A stretch of DNA of 64,000 bases, taken from assembly GCF_018320785.1 (NCBI RefSeq), contig NC_054870.1, positions 6,679,933 through 6,743,932 of the forward strand. Direction: 5' to 3'. Below the pieces are notes generated by a model. It saw only the letters and a list, made by a program, of their open reading frames with translations, had not been told where the DNA came from and searched no databases. A program made the position numbers and the translations under genes. The stretch's first letter is position 1, and each line of letters begins with the position of its first letter. Shown here piece by piece: positions 12,011 through 23,399 of this stretch. Origin of the DNA: Cheilinus undulatus. Taxonomy: Eukaryota > Chordata > Actinopteri > Labriformes > Labridae.

Positions 12011-13090
12011 TTTAAAAAAAAGATGAAGTTTTGGGCAAACGGTGTCCAGTTAAAGCTTAGAGTTCAATTTTTTGAGTTCCTGTCTCTTTCTGCTACAGAC
12101 ACTGAGAATTAAAGATTTTAGTTAACGTTGAACTTCAGTTTCTCAGAAGCTCCTCTGGTTTTAAGGAGGTTGATTTGAAACAATAGGGAGGTTTTAGAGG
12201 GCAGTTGTGGCAGCTTTGGGTCTAAATGGGTTAAAGTAGTTTAAAGCCTATTTATCATCGCTAATTTAGACCATAAAATATTGATATTTTGTCTGTCATT
12301 TTTATCTGTGGTACTGGTTTCACTGGTTTTAAACAGACGTCAGACCAGACAAATGAAGGAGGGTAAAACCAGACATGTCCGTTCTTGAATTCTGGTTCCT
12401 TGGTCGATTTGTTTAAACCTTTAAGAGAATAATCCTTCTCCTCCTCCTCGTCCTCCTGGCTGCAGCATGTCTCCTTCCTCACATGTGATCATTTCTGTGT
12501 CTAATGGCTTGTTTTGAGCGGAGTTAAGCCCCGGGAACAAGAACACTCTGAATAATAAAGAAAATAATAAATAAAAAGCCTTTAATCTGCCTCTTAATGT
12601 AGCCACAGTTGTCTAATCCAGATCTTATTTGTTCTGGGGCCTGCAGAGATGAGATGGTGTTTAATCGACTTTGGGAGAATTAGTCATTCCTTATTACCGT
12701 CGTGGTTTTTACAGGACTTTCCTGGAAAATCCCATTCAACACACATTTTAATTTCATTTCTGCGGCTCAATCATGTTGAGGGCAATGTAAATAATCCAAT
12801 AACATTAATCATCATTTCTTTTCCTTTTTTCACTCCAAAAATAGACCAGCAGCGGCGGTGGCGGATTGGACAGGCCGGGACGCTGGCGTTCACTCTGCTT
12901 TATTGGTTTTTAGAAGCTCTGATGATTTGATAAAATGTCATCATGATCCCAATTACTCAGCATCCAGGGAACGTTTGGGCAGAGCTCCGCTCTAATCCGC
13001 CGCCACCATCGGCTTTGGAAAGGTTAAAAAAAAAATCCGGTTTCTCAGCAGGTTTAGGAGGCGGAGCTTCAGTAAACCTTTTTATTTCTA
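12010..13090. other. No gene recognised; repeat-poor stretch
   Basis: About 12600-13000 is free of visible repeats, with many TAAT/ATTA motifs and balanced composition. It is a candidate for non-coding regulatory DNA, by inference only. The open frames on both strands near 12943-13275 are not supported by splice sites or domains. Confidence 0.35.
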
Positions 13091-13094
13091 CACA

Positions 13095-13400
13095 GTTACC
13101 TGAAACAACAAGGGTTAGAGGTTCAACATATCTACAGTTTAAATGCACTTGTTTAACCACCCATGTCTATTATTGTGTAGCATACCCTCTTCTTTTAACA
13201 ACAGTCTGTGAACGTCTGGGAAGTGAAAGAAAGGTCACTGAAGGAGGAATGTTGTCCCATTCTTGTTTGATGTAAGATTCTAGCTACTCAACAGTCCAGC
13301 CCTATCCTCCCTCTGCTCTTTAGGACAAAGAGTCCAAGGTTTCCAAAAATAATTTTAAATTTGGCTTCATGTGACCACAGAACAGTTTTCCATTTGAAAA
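13095..13400 (-). mobile_element. Antisense Tc1-like fragment
   Basis: Phrases such as 'gtctgtgaacgtctgggaa', 'ttgtcccattcttgtttga' and 'gtgaccacagaacagtttt' are typical of the complement of fish Tc1-like transposase genes. The fragment is about 300 bp, has internal deletions and no ends. Confidence 0.55.
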
Positions 13401-13697
13401 TGAATGGGTAAGTATACTAGCACAAGTTCGTTTTACCGTTAGCCATACGTATTATACTGTAGCTAAAGAGCTCAGCAGTGTATTCTGTCCTGGTCATTTT
13501 CTTTATGATGAATCAGATTATTAGCCATGCTGTCAGAAATATCACAGTTAGTCTGACTGTGAGCTAAGAGAGTGAAACGATAGTTTATGCTCTTGTTGAA
13601 GAAAGAAGTTTGTAAGATATCAACCTCTTTTTCAGAAAAGCAATTTATTCAAGATCTCTGCCAAAAAAACTACAACATTCATAATATATACACTATC

Positions 13698-14340
13698 AAG
13701 GGTGTCAAACTCAAGGCCCGGGGGCCAAATCTGGCCCGTGGAACAGTTAAATCCAGCCTGCAAGATGATCTCATATTTCTGTTCTAACTGGGCCATCAGT
13801 ATGAGGTCTGCAGATTTCCTCAAGTACAAAAATGTAAAAGTATCCTTGATGATTTAAGATATCCTTGTTAAATCATAAAATCTGAAAAAGTCAGGAGTAA
13901 AAATAAGTAGATAAGAAGTCCAAATTCTGGACTTCTTTGTGTTTTGATTTTACATTTTCAATTTAGCATCTCACAATCAGGACTCAAATTTAGGATTTTG
14001 ACTTTTATTTCATAGTTTGAGCATTTCAACTCATAATTTTGACTTTGCATTTAATATATTGAGCTTTAAGATTCATAATTCTAAAACTCAAGTCACATTT
14101 TGTATTTTATCTCATATTTTCAACTTCTAACTTTGACTTCAAAACTCCATAGTTTGACTGCTTGGACTCACAATTTAAAATTTTGAATCAAATTTTGACA
14201 TTTAATTTCATGATTACAAATTTTATTTCATATTTGACCTTTTAAACTCATGATTTTGACTTCTTTCTAATATATTTACCTCTAAAAACATTATTTTTCA
14301 ATTTCAATTTCATGTTTTGATTAGTGCTGTTAATTGATCA
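13698..14340. repeat. hAT-like end plus degenerate TTTGACTT-rich repeat
   Basis: 13698-13745 ('ggtgtcaaactcaaggcccg', then 'ggccaaatctggcccgtgg') resembles the end of a widespread hAT-type repeat. 13860-14300 is a loose array of motifs like 'ctcataattttgactt'. The segment 14100-14225 is repeated at 16150-16285 inside another element (see that entry). Confidence 0.5.
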
Positions 14341-15201
14341 GAAAATTAATCAAGTTAATCACAGCACTATGCTGTAATAGTAATTTTTAGATTTTTAAAT
14401 GTTCTTATTATCAAGTGTTTATTTTCATTATTTTAACTTTATGTACAGCACTTTGAAACTGCTTTTTACTAAAAAAAGTACTAAAATTTCATTATGATCT
14501 ATAAATTAACATTTAAAATACTATCATTTACTTGTATTTTTGTTTAAGATAAATTAGTATACACATATACATACACTACATATACACTACTCACTACATA
14601 TTAGTACACATATGTGGTATGTACATATATCACCATACCATGTATGTATCATATAAAATCTAATTCTGTATATTGTAAATCAATCCGTATCAGTGTGCAT
14701 GTACCACATATTTCATGTCTATTTGCAACCATCATATTCTACCGAGTCAACCCATAAGAACAGTGCCTACAAAAACTATTGATATGCTTGGATGTTTTAA
14801 CCTTTTATTCCTCTTCGGAATCAACCACAGTCAACATAGTTGGACTTTTATGACAAAAATAACAAAATATAATATCAAATAACTTCAAAGTGAAAACAGA
14901 TCCTATAAAGTAATGTTGATTAAATAAAAATATGTAATGTAAAATAAGTGATTGCATTAATATTCACTAAATAAATCTTCAGTATAAATATAACAGGTGT
15001 AGGACACTAGACACTGAACATCACCACAAGCACACCGTCCCCACTGTGAAGCAGGATGGTGGCAGCATCATGCTGTGGGGATGCTTCTCAGCAGCAAGCC
15101 TGGAAGGCTTGAAAACATGGAGGTTAAAATGAATGCAGAAAAATATAGAAAATCCTAGAGGACAATCTTATTCAATCTGCAAGAGAACTACGACTTGGGA
15201 G

Positions 15202-17190
15202 CAGAGTTAATTTTGGCAGCTATTTTTAATTTTAGTCATAGTTTTAGTCTTTGAATGCATTTTAGTTTTGGTCACATTTCAGTAAGTAGAAAGGATAGCT
15301 TTGTAGTTTTAGTACAATTTTAGTCTAGTTTTAGTCAACAAAAACTCAAAACATTTTAGTCTAGTTTTAGTCCATAAAAAGTCCTTACATTTTAGTCTTT
15401 ACTTTTAGTCCAAGCATTTGTTTTCTTGCCTAAATCTACTGTCAGATTACAGTAGTGGGTTCTATGCAGTCTGCCAAACCTGGGGTCTCTGCTTTCTACA
15501 GCTAAGAGGCAGAATAATTACAGATGCATTGTTTTTTGACAGATTAACCAAAAGTGGAGAAATATCACGAAATTTGAAAGCCCGTCGAAAACTACATTAC
15601 ATATCAGTCTAGTTTTAGTCATCAGTTTTAGTCATCAAAGATCTATTTTTGTTAGTCTTAGTCTAGTTTTTGTCATCGAAATAAAAGTCTGTAGACAAAC
15701 ATTTTTAGTCATAGTTTTAGGGTGCTTTCACATTAGCCATTTTTACACAGAGATTCCACAATAAATGCGAAAAGGAATGCCCGTCTCTGCTCCGCAATGA
15801 GCAATTCACACAAAGGTGTAACAGAGTTGTGCACGCCCGAGCTTACACACACACCCCAGCTACCGAGCTCACTTGAACACATCATGGAACTTCTCAGACG
15901 CTGCTGTGAGCAGAGATGTGTCTGCTCTCTCCTGTACAGAGTGTGATCAGCTCTCTAACCTTGCAATGTCTCCAGTTAATCCACATTATTCTTTGTTTTA
16001 TCCCGCTGTTGTTTTCTCCGATGAAATGCCACTCGATTAAACGGTGCTGGTTTTTAAATCTCCCATTTATGGAGACAGCAGCGCACACTTGCCGTTGCAG
16101 AATGCCGTGACGTCCTTCAGACTCCTTGCGGAAAAGTTTGTTACAGCTCTGATACTTTTGTATTTTATCTCATGTTTTCAACTTCAAACTTTGACTTCAA
16201 AATCCCATAGTTTGACTGTTTAGACTCACAATTTAAAATTCTGAATCAAATTTGGACTTTTAATTTCATAATTACAAATTTTATTTGTAATCAAATTCTC
16301 TCGATCCAGATCAGAGGTGGGGCGAGGTTGACCCCCCATTGGAACGGTGGCTTTCATACAGAATGGCGTTGCAGAACGAAGGCGTAACAGACACGGAAAA
16401 GAGAGGTAGTGTGAAAGTAGCTATTGAGGGCCGGTCCCAGATCCAAGTGCACTTGAGCCCAAAGTCCAGTTCATTTTGGTAGTGCCCGGGGCCCACTTAG
16501 GGAGGTGGTCTTGGGCGCGATTCAAGTGGATTCTGGCACAGTTCAGATGAGATGTGAATGCAACCGCGCTCGGATACGGGACAGAGCGTCCTATCAGCTT
16601 TGACGTCATTGTAAAAACTAAACTTCTTTCAACAGCGCGGCAATTTATTCACATTTTTCCTCAATAAAAAGCAGAAATCATCAGAATCCAGTCAATAAAC
16701 GGTCTGTTGTAACTCACAGATGAACACAAGTTGGAGTCAGTGAGAGGAGATGCAAAGGCAATTAAAGTCTCCTGTCACCTCAAAAACCACTGTATCTCCT
16801 CAGCGCGAGCTCATTTAATCCTCTGAGCTGTAGTTGATGTGCAGATACAAAGAGCGAAGTTGCTGGCATCTTAAAAAGTGATTTTAATCATCCATGGATA
16901 CAGGATGAACTTTTTGCCGGGTCAAAACAAAAACAATCTTCGCTCAGGTCATGACCCCAGTGGTTGCCATGGTAGCTTCTTCTTCTTTCCCCTTCCTTCG
17001 CGGGGCTGTAAACCAGCAACGTGCATACCGCCACCTCCTGTTTCAGACCGAATAAATACGCAAGTGGGCCTGGGTACAGTTCGATGTTGCTAGTGTGAAA
17101 GCAAGCCGGGGGGGGGGGATCACACCGCGACACTGTTTGAAACAACTGGGCCTAATGTGAAAGCACCCTTAGTCTACGAAATTAACACTG
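15202..17190. mobile_element. hAT-type MITE inserted in the Tc1-like element, with perfect 8-bp TSD
   Basis: The flanks cttgggag (15194-15201) and cttgggag (17191-17198) are identical. The ends are CAGAGTTAATTT (left) and, reverse-complemented, CAGTGTTAATTT (right). The element's own sequence (15202-15719 and 17169-17190) is rich in 'ttttagtctagttttagtc'. An 8-bp duplication with CAG-type ends fits the hAT superfamily. It is interrupted by the 15720-17168 element. Confidence 0.85.
15720..17168. mobile_element. PIF/Harbinger-like non-autonomous element nested in the hAT MITE
   Basis: Terminal inverted repeats are GGGTGCTTTCACATTAG (15720-15736) and its exact complement (17152-17168). The flanks are TTA (15717-15719) and TTA (17169-17171). 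A 3-bp TTA duplication with GGG-type ends fits PIF/Harbinger. The 1449-bp interior has no transposase. It holds a copy (16150-16285) of the sequence at 14100-14225. A sequence related to part of this element (about 16430-16620) recurs in decayed form near 45400-45590. Confidence 0.8.
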
Positions 17191-17639
17191 CTTGGGAGAT
17201 TTATTTTCCTGTAAGACGATGAGCTGAAACATACAGCGAAAGCTACACAGAAATGGTTTTAAGACAACAAGGGGATTGCTTCAGGAGTGGCCAATCCAAA
17301 GCCCAGACCTCAGTCCAATAGAGAATTTGTGGCTGGACTTGTAAAGGGCTGATCACGCCTGATCCCTGTGCACCTGGACAGAGCTTGAGCAGTTTAGCAA
17401 AGAGAATGGAGTAACATTTCAGTGTCCAGATGGTACAGACTCAGTGCTCCGATTGCAGCCAAAGGTGACTCTGCTAAATACTGCCTTGAAGGGGGTGAAA
17501 ACTGAAGCCCTTATTTTACATTACAGATCTTTATTTAATTGACTTTTTCTTTAATGCCATGTGTCTTATTTTCTCTGTTTAAAACATTATAATGAACAAC
17601 TTTTTTTGTTTTATTACTGTGTTTTGATCCGAGCAGACT

Positions 17640-17960
17640 CGTGACTGTGACCACCTCCTTCAGAGACCGTCCGTGACAGTGGGCGCTGTCGTTCCTGTGC
17701 AGCTGCTGCAGCTTGTGGATGATAATCAGAGCTGATAAGATGCAGAGATGATAAGACATAAATAAGATGCCGCCTAATAAGGCTCAGAAAATAAGGCAGC
17801 TCAGTCCAGATGTCCCCTCTGCGTCGTCTAATCCACACTGGAGCGGAGTCTTACCGTCTTATAAAAGTGGAATCTCCTATCAATTATTATCCTAACATGC
17901 TGAATTATATCCCCAGAAATCCTTCAAATTATTCCCTAATAATCCTCCTGATGGAATCAC
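17640..17960. other. Repeat-free stretch with a cluster of GATA motifs
   Basis: Three GATAA/GATAAG-type sites fall within about 40 bp (17719-17756: gatgataatc, gctgataaga, gatgataaga), next to 'aataagatgccgcc'. The stretch lacks visible repeats. It could be an enhancer; this is inference from motif density only. Confidence 0.3.
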
Positions 17961-18104
17961 ATGACCCAGATAGAGCACATATATCATCAAGTCACATGAC
18001 CTAGACTCAGCAGAATAGTCCATGTGATCATGGTGTATGTTTTTACTCAGCATAGGCCTCCATTGGTGGATATGAGTCAGAGATATGGAGATGGAGAGAT
18101 GGCT

Positions 18105-18225
18105 TTGATTTCAGAATTCTGACTTTAATCTCAAAATTCTGAAATTAATCTCAGAATTCAGACTTTGATTTAGAAATCTGATATTAATCTCAGAATTCTG
18201 ATATTAATTCTGATTTAACACATGC
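18105..18225. repeat. Short array of the 20-bp TCTGACTTTGATCTCAGAAT family
   Basis: Five to six degenerate units like 'tctgactttaatctcaaaat' are present. The same unit occurs at 48670-48960 and, reverse-complemented, at 21965-22305. Confidence 0.75.
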
Positions 18226-19080
18226 ACAAGAAAGATAGATGGCCCTGTTTACACCAGTCACCAACACAAGCTAAAACAGGTGCTTTCAGTTATTTTCCAT
18301 CTTCATTGGTGAAATAATAATAATATGTACCCTGAATTTATTCTCACACTGATTTCATATTTTATTTCTGTCTGTTTTTTTCTGAATAAATGAACTAAAA
18401 CTGAAGTAAAATATGATTAAATATGATGTAGAAGTAAACTTTCCTCGTGGTTGATAAAGTAAGAGAAATGCTGGGTCAGACTTTGTGCTGTTTACGTCCT
18501 TGTTTGTCCACATGAACATTCTTGTGGTTCTGATGTCTTTGTGTGTCGATTAACAACTTAGTTGGATTAGTGTCTCAAACTGACGTAATTGTGTCTAAAT
18601 GTCATTTGTATGTAAATCTGCAGGACGATTAGGATCCACTCAGCTCCGCTTTTGTTCTGTCCACCATCAGTGTGATGAGAATAAAAAGGCAGCAGAAAGA
18701 TTACAGAACCATTAACGTCCCTGCGACCCATTAACTGATAAAAAGCTATTAGAGGCTTATAGATTAAATCACATATATGGAGCAGAGCGGCCGCCAAGGC
18801 TCGGCAAGAAGAGGAGGAGGAGGAGGGCGGGATGCAACCACAGACATGGTGACACGTAGAAGGAGGATGTTAGGTCAAGATTTCAGGTTTGATCCACACA
18901 GAAGGCTCTGAGAACGAATGATGAGAGCCAACTAAAAACTAGATATTTTAGTCTTAAAGTTAAAAAAGCTAAGAAGTTCAAATACAAATCCATGCTCATC
19001 CAAATCAATAATTGCTAAAGAAATTGTTGCCTGGATGTTTTGTGCGTTCTCATTCCTGTTCAGGATGATCTGCTCTAAGT
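18226..19080. other. No gene recognised
   Basis: Mostly unique sequence. 18560-18800 is repeat-free and could be conserved non-coding DNA. No splice-consistent exon was found. Confidence 0.4.
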
Positions 19081-19084
19081 GGGT

Positions 19085-20233
19085 TGACGCAGCAGTGGCT
19101 TAGACTTTGTACTGTAAATCTCTGTATGGGCTCAGGAACACTCCAGAAATCACTGTCTGTCAACACAGTTGGCCGTGCCATCCACAAATGACAGTTAAAG
19201 CTGGATCATGGAAAGAAGAAGTGAACAGGATCAAGAGATACTGCCGTTCTCTGGGCCAAAGCTCATTTACAATGGACTGAGGCAATATGGAAAACTGTTC
19301 TGTGGTCAGACAAGTCTAAAATTCTTTTTGGAGACTAGGACGTCATGTTCTGTGGACTAAAGAGGAGAGGGACCATCCAATTATCACTCAGCAGACTCCT
19401 TTATCCAAGTGACTTACATTTGGGACAGGTGTTCCTGGTGTTAAGGACCTTGCTCAAGGGTCCACACTGGACACTTGTGCTCTGACTGAGCTTTGAACCC
19501 CCAGTCTCCTATACCACAGCTGGCAATGTAAACCACTGAGCTATCCGGCTTGCTATCCTGGCACTGTTCTAAAGCATGCATATCTGATGGTGTGGGGTTG
19601 CATTAGTGTCTATGGGCAGCTTGCACATCTGTAAAGGAACTATCAATGCTGAAAAGTAGAGAGAGGTTTTAGAGCAACATATGCTCCCATCCAGACGACG
19701 TCTCTTTCAGGGAAGGCCTTGACTATTTCAGCAAGATAATGCTGAACCACATACCACATCCATCACAACAGCATGGCTTCACAATAGAAGAGTCTGGGTC
19801 CAGAACTGGCCTGACTGCAGTCCAGACCTTTTACCAATAGAAAACATTTGGAGCATCAGAAAAGGAGAAATCCACAAATAAGACCCAGGGCTGTTGAGTT
19901 GGTAGAATACATCACCAACAATCCTCTCCTAAAACTCCAGGAGCAGGTCTACTCACTTCACAGACGTTTACAGACTGTTGTTAAAAGAAGAGGGGATGCT
20001 AAACAATGGTAAACATGGCCCTGTTCCTACTATTTTGAGATGTATTGCTGCCATCAAATTAAAAATGAGCTAAAAAATGTTATGAAATGTTAAAATGTCT
20101 CAGATTCAAAATCTGATATGTTGTCTATGTTCTATTGTGATAAAACGTGGGTTTATGAGAGAAGGCAATCAGTGAGTTATGGTTTTATTTGCATTTTAGA
20201 CCGTGTACCAACTTTTTTGGAACTGGAGTTGTA
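19085..20233 (+). mobile_element. Tc1-like transposon, 3' part (copy C), carrying a SINE insertion
   Basis: It covers most of the DDE domain region: 'gtgccatccacaaatgaca', 'ggaccatcc', 'gcagcttgcacatctg', 'tcaggggaaggccttg'-like text near 19710 and 'cagacgtttacagactgtt'. It ends with the complement of an 'aaaaaagttgg' terminus at about 20233. It is interrupted at about 19379-19550 by a tRNA-derived SINE. Several stops are present, and the 5' third is absent. Confidence 0.8.
19379..19550 (-). mobile_element. tRNA-derived SINE inserted in Tc1 copy C, antisense
   Basis: On the - strand it begins GCCGGATAGCTCAGTGGTTT, an RNA polymerase III A-box-like start, followed about 40 nt later by the B-box-like GGTTCAAAGC. 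Copies A and B of the same transposon lack this segment, which fixes its extent to within a few bases. No clear target duplication was found. Confidence 0.7.
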
Positions 20234-20239
20234 GTATTA

Positions 20240-21630
20240 ACATTAGCAGCTACAATGAGAAAGATGAGGTAAATATAGCAACTAAAGTCAGGCAGCTTAT
20301 CCTTTATAATTATGGTAAAGGACATGAGGCTGGTAGTAGTGGAACTAGTCAGAGTCAGGCCCTGAACCCCTGATGACCTAAAACACAAACATCCGGATGT
20401 TTTTCTCTCATTAGTGTAATTTTTCCCTGTTCCCTTTCCTTCAGAGTCTGAATATTTTGAATATTGTAAATATTTCTCCGTGTTTTCATGTGTGCAACAG
20501 TTTGTTCTTCTCCCCCTTAAAGGCCTCCACTCTCTCCCCCCACACTCTCCCACCATATGGCGTGTTCACTGCCCGCTCTCCGTAGTGAATGGGGTCGTTT
20601 CCTCCCACCAGATTCCCCACAGACCCTCATCACACACACCGCTGCGTCTGATTGGCTGTTAAAGGTTAATGGGGTAATGAGCGGCCTCACGCCAGCTGCT
20701 GCTGACAGACGCAGAGAGAATGATGGGAAATTTGTTATTCTTACTTTTATTTATGATGCAGCGTGTCTGCAGTCGTGTTAGCGCCCCCTACAGCCTGCAG
20801 GGATCATCACACACATGTTTAAATACTGTATGACACAACAGGTTTGTCCTGAGGGGGGCGCTGGAATCGTCCTGGGACATCTCCCAGGGTTTATCCTCTG
20901 AAGAAGAAGACAATATGTACACCATTATTATTCAATTTTTTTTAATTGATAAATGTGCATACTATAATTTCCATCATATTTAATGATGTCATAACAAACT
21001 CAGTCTCTGATCAATAAAACCCTTCTAGCTGTATGTACGGTGGCCTTGAGATTCAACCACAAAAATATTCTCATTTTTTTGTCATACATATAGTTTTAAC
21101 ATATAATGAAATGTAAATTATTTTTGTGTAAATGCAAAATGTATTAATTTTCAAAGAAAATCTGATATTTCAAAACTGTTTTTCATGTTTTATAAAATGT
21201 AAAACTGAAACTAAGAGTAAACACAGACAAAACATTTTCACAAAAAAACTAAATAAATAAACCAGCAGTAAAAACTGAATAAAACTAAAGTAAAATCAGA
21301 AACAAAAACTAAAAAGAAATAAGAATTAAAACTAATGAAAAATCCCAAACTGTAATCACCCTGGTCCCTGGTGTTTAATGACTGTTTTTCTTTTTTGTGT
21401 GTCCCTCCACTGAGATGCCGTGCTCCACCCTGATAATGTCTGATTAACTTGCTTGTTTTCATTCTCAGCGCTCACGCCCTGCTGTGACACGTCATCCTCT
21501 CCTGCTCCACGTCTTTGCTCTTGGATCTCTTGAGAATCCTGATTCTCCTCTTAACTTTGTGAGTTTTCTCCACGGTCTGATTCCTCTGATGCCCTGCTGG
21601 TTTTCACTTTTATTGGACTGGATTAAGTAA
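20240..21630. other. No gene recognised
   Basis: 20540-20800 is GC-richer, repeat-free DNA. 20930-21350 is AT-rich. I cannot support an exon here. Confidence 0.4.
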
Positions 21631-21639
21631 GTTTACAAG

Positions 21640-21790
21640 TTTTTTTCCCTTTGAGTTTGGATAGCGGCTAGAGTCAGAAACATGGATGAGAGAGTGGGGA
21701 AGGACATACAGTGAAAGAGCCACAGGCTCTTGAACCCAGGCCACCCTTGTACATGGGGTTCTACTTAACCACTAAGCCATCTGCCCTCTT
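21640..21790 (-). mobile_element. tRNA-derived SINE, antisense
   Basis: Read on the - strand from about 21787 it begins GGGCAGATGGCTTAGTGGTT (A box) and then GGTTCAAGAGC (B box). The tail region 'ttccccactctctc' is shared with the SINE at 46218-46408. No clean target duplication was recognised. Confidence 0.7.
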
Positions 21791-21964
21791 TTTTGCTTTA
21801 GTTTGATCTGAACTTTGACCTTAAATTAGGAAATAAAGAAAGAACAAAAGGCTGACAAAAATCTATTTGAGGAAGCTAAGATGAATGATGGTTTTAAAAA
21901 GAAAAAAAAGATCTTGGAGGGTTTTAAGTGTTGATTGATTTATTGATTAGATTTATTTTCCAAT

Positions 21965-22305
21965 TTTTGAGATCAAAGTCAGAATTATGAGATTAAACTC
22001 AAAATTCCAAGATGAAAATCAAAATTATGAGATCAAAGTCAGAATTCCAAGATGAAAGTCAGAATTCTTAGATCAAAGTCAGAATTCCAAGATGAAAGTC
22101 AGAATTCCAAGATGAAAGTCAGAATTCTTAGATGAAAGTCAGAATTCCAAGATGAAAGTCAGAATTCCAAGATGAAAGTCAGAATTCCAAGATGAAAGTC
22201 AGAATTCTTAGATCAAAGTCAGAATTATGAGATTAAAGTCAGAATTGTGAGATTAAAGTCAGAATTATGAGATCAAAGTCAGAATTATGAGATTAAAGTC
22301 AAAAG
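21965..22305. repeat. 20-bp minisatellite, about 17 units
   Basis: The unit is close to 'agattccaagatgaaagtcag' with a 20-bp period; variants alternate 'ttccaa', 'ttctta' and 'ttatga'. It is the reverse complement of the arrays at 18105 and 48670. Confidence 0.9.
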
Positions 22306-22678
22306 AAAACTTTTTTTCACTGGCTCTAATATTTTTCCGTCATATTGAGGCTTTTGCTCCTCAATATTGCTGCGGTGCTTCACTATATCTTAAAGTGGGG
22401 AGGCAGTGACTATTTTAGAATAATTTAGTGGATAAGTGGGTTCTTGACAACTGAATAAAACACAAACACTCAAGTACTCAGCAACATTTGCTTTTAAATA
22501 GTTACCCCTTTTTGATGTGAAATTACAGCAAACAATTGTTCCTGCCCTCAGATTTAGTGGTTCGATGGTTCTACTAATGATAAAATTATCCATGTCTTCT
22601 TTATTAAGTAGTTGCAAAACTAGCCCAACAAGTTTTATTGTGCGTTTGTGTTGGCCACGTTACAGTCTCCCTTTAATA

Positions 22679-22790
22679 TGACGTCATCAGTCGGCGTCGT
22701 GCCGCTCTTAAACTGGAGTAACAGTGCAGAGAAGAATGAGGAGCTAATAAAGGTTTAAACACCGGAGCAGCTGGTGGAGGTCTGAGCTCG
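22679..22790 (+). promoter_or_regulatory. entpd6: Possible entpd6 promoter and untranslated first exon
   Basis: A consensus cAMP-response element TGACGTCA lies at 22679-22686, followed by CpG-rich sequence. This is unusual for this gene-poor flank. A good splice donor (ctcg|gtacgt, exon end 22790) could join the acceptor at 28231-28232, which opens the first coding exon. The link to entpd6 is inference from position and orientation. RNA evidence would decide it. Confidence 0.35.
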
Positions 22791-23149
22791 GTACGTACTC
22801 CGATACTCAATAGCTTTGTTTATGACACGAAAATACGTTTTTAGGGGGCATGGCGTCACTACGTAGGTAGTTTAACGGTGTCCAGCTAACAGGCTAACAG
22901 TGTTAGCATTTGTAGTTCTGCTTAATAACACTAAACTTTATTTACAGCCTGTCCGTCTGTGGTGGTGCTTCTCTCCAGGGATCGTTCAGTCATTTATCTA
23001 ATAGTAGTTATAGCGAGTGAGTCAGATACTGAGGAGTTTCTCTATTAGAGAACCAGAGCTAGAGAACTACAGGACAGGTAAATCTGAATCAGCTAACAGC
23101 CAACAGTACTTCATCAGAGCTGAGCTCACCTAGATATGCAGAAGTATTA

Positions 23150-23310
23150 TTCTTCTTCAACCCAAAACAGACAAGTTTTTAAAAAAATCTGCATTATTCA
23201 CCTCTCTGTCATTATTAGGACTCAGAAATATCAACAACCTTTCTCTTATGTTGACTGAACTTTGTTGGCAACTTTTGGAAAAGTAGGAGAAACTGGCGAG
23301 AAGTTGGCTC
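23150..23310. repeat. Outer terminal module of the 46-bp repeat family, without the array
   Basis: It shares 'aaaacagacaagtt', 'tctgcattattcacctctc', 'ctttctcttatgttgactg' and 'ttggcaacttttggaaaag' with 50710-50840, where the module is followed by a short array. Here it breaks off near 23310 and a Tc1-like element follows. Confidence 0.65.
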
Positions 23311-23399
23311 TTCTTTTTCAACTCTAACAGCCTCCACTCTTCTTGGAAGACTTTCCACATGATTTTGGAGAGTTTCTGTGTGAATTTTTGTCCATTCAT

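Larger units (their letters stand above)
14761..17560 (+). mobile_element. Tc1-like transposon split by a 2-kb nested insertion
   Basis: The left end 'cagtgcctacaaaaactatt' lies at about 14760-14780. The transposase remnant at 15030-15193 corresponds to the motif with [17 protein letters not shown]. The gene resumes at 17199 ('cagcgaaagctacacagaaa'), goes on through the part corresponding to SPDLSPIENLWLDL and finishes near 17500 ('ttgaagggggtgaaaac'). Removing 15202-17198 restores continuity. The right terminal repeat is not recognisable. Stops and frameshifts make it inactive. Confidence 0.85.

Noticed and set aside
19479-19550. A functional tRNA gene on the - strand
   Set aside because: A- and B-box-like text is present, but the cloverleaf stems do not pair well and it is continuous with a SINE body.
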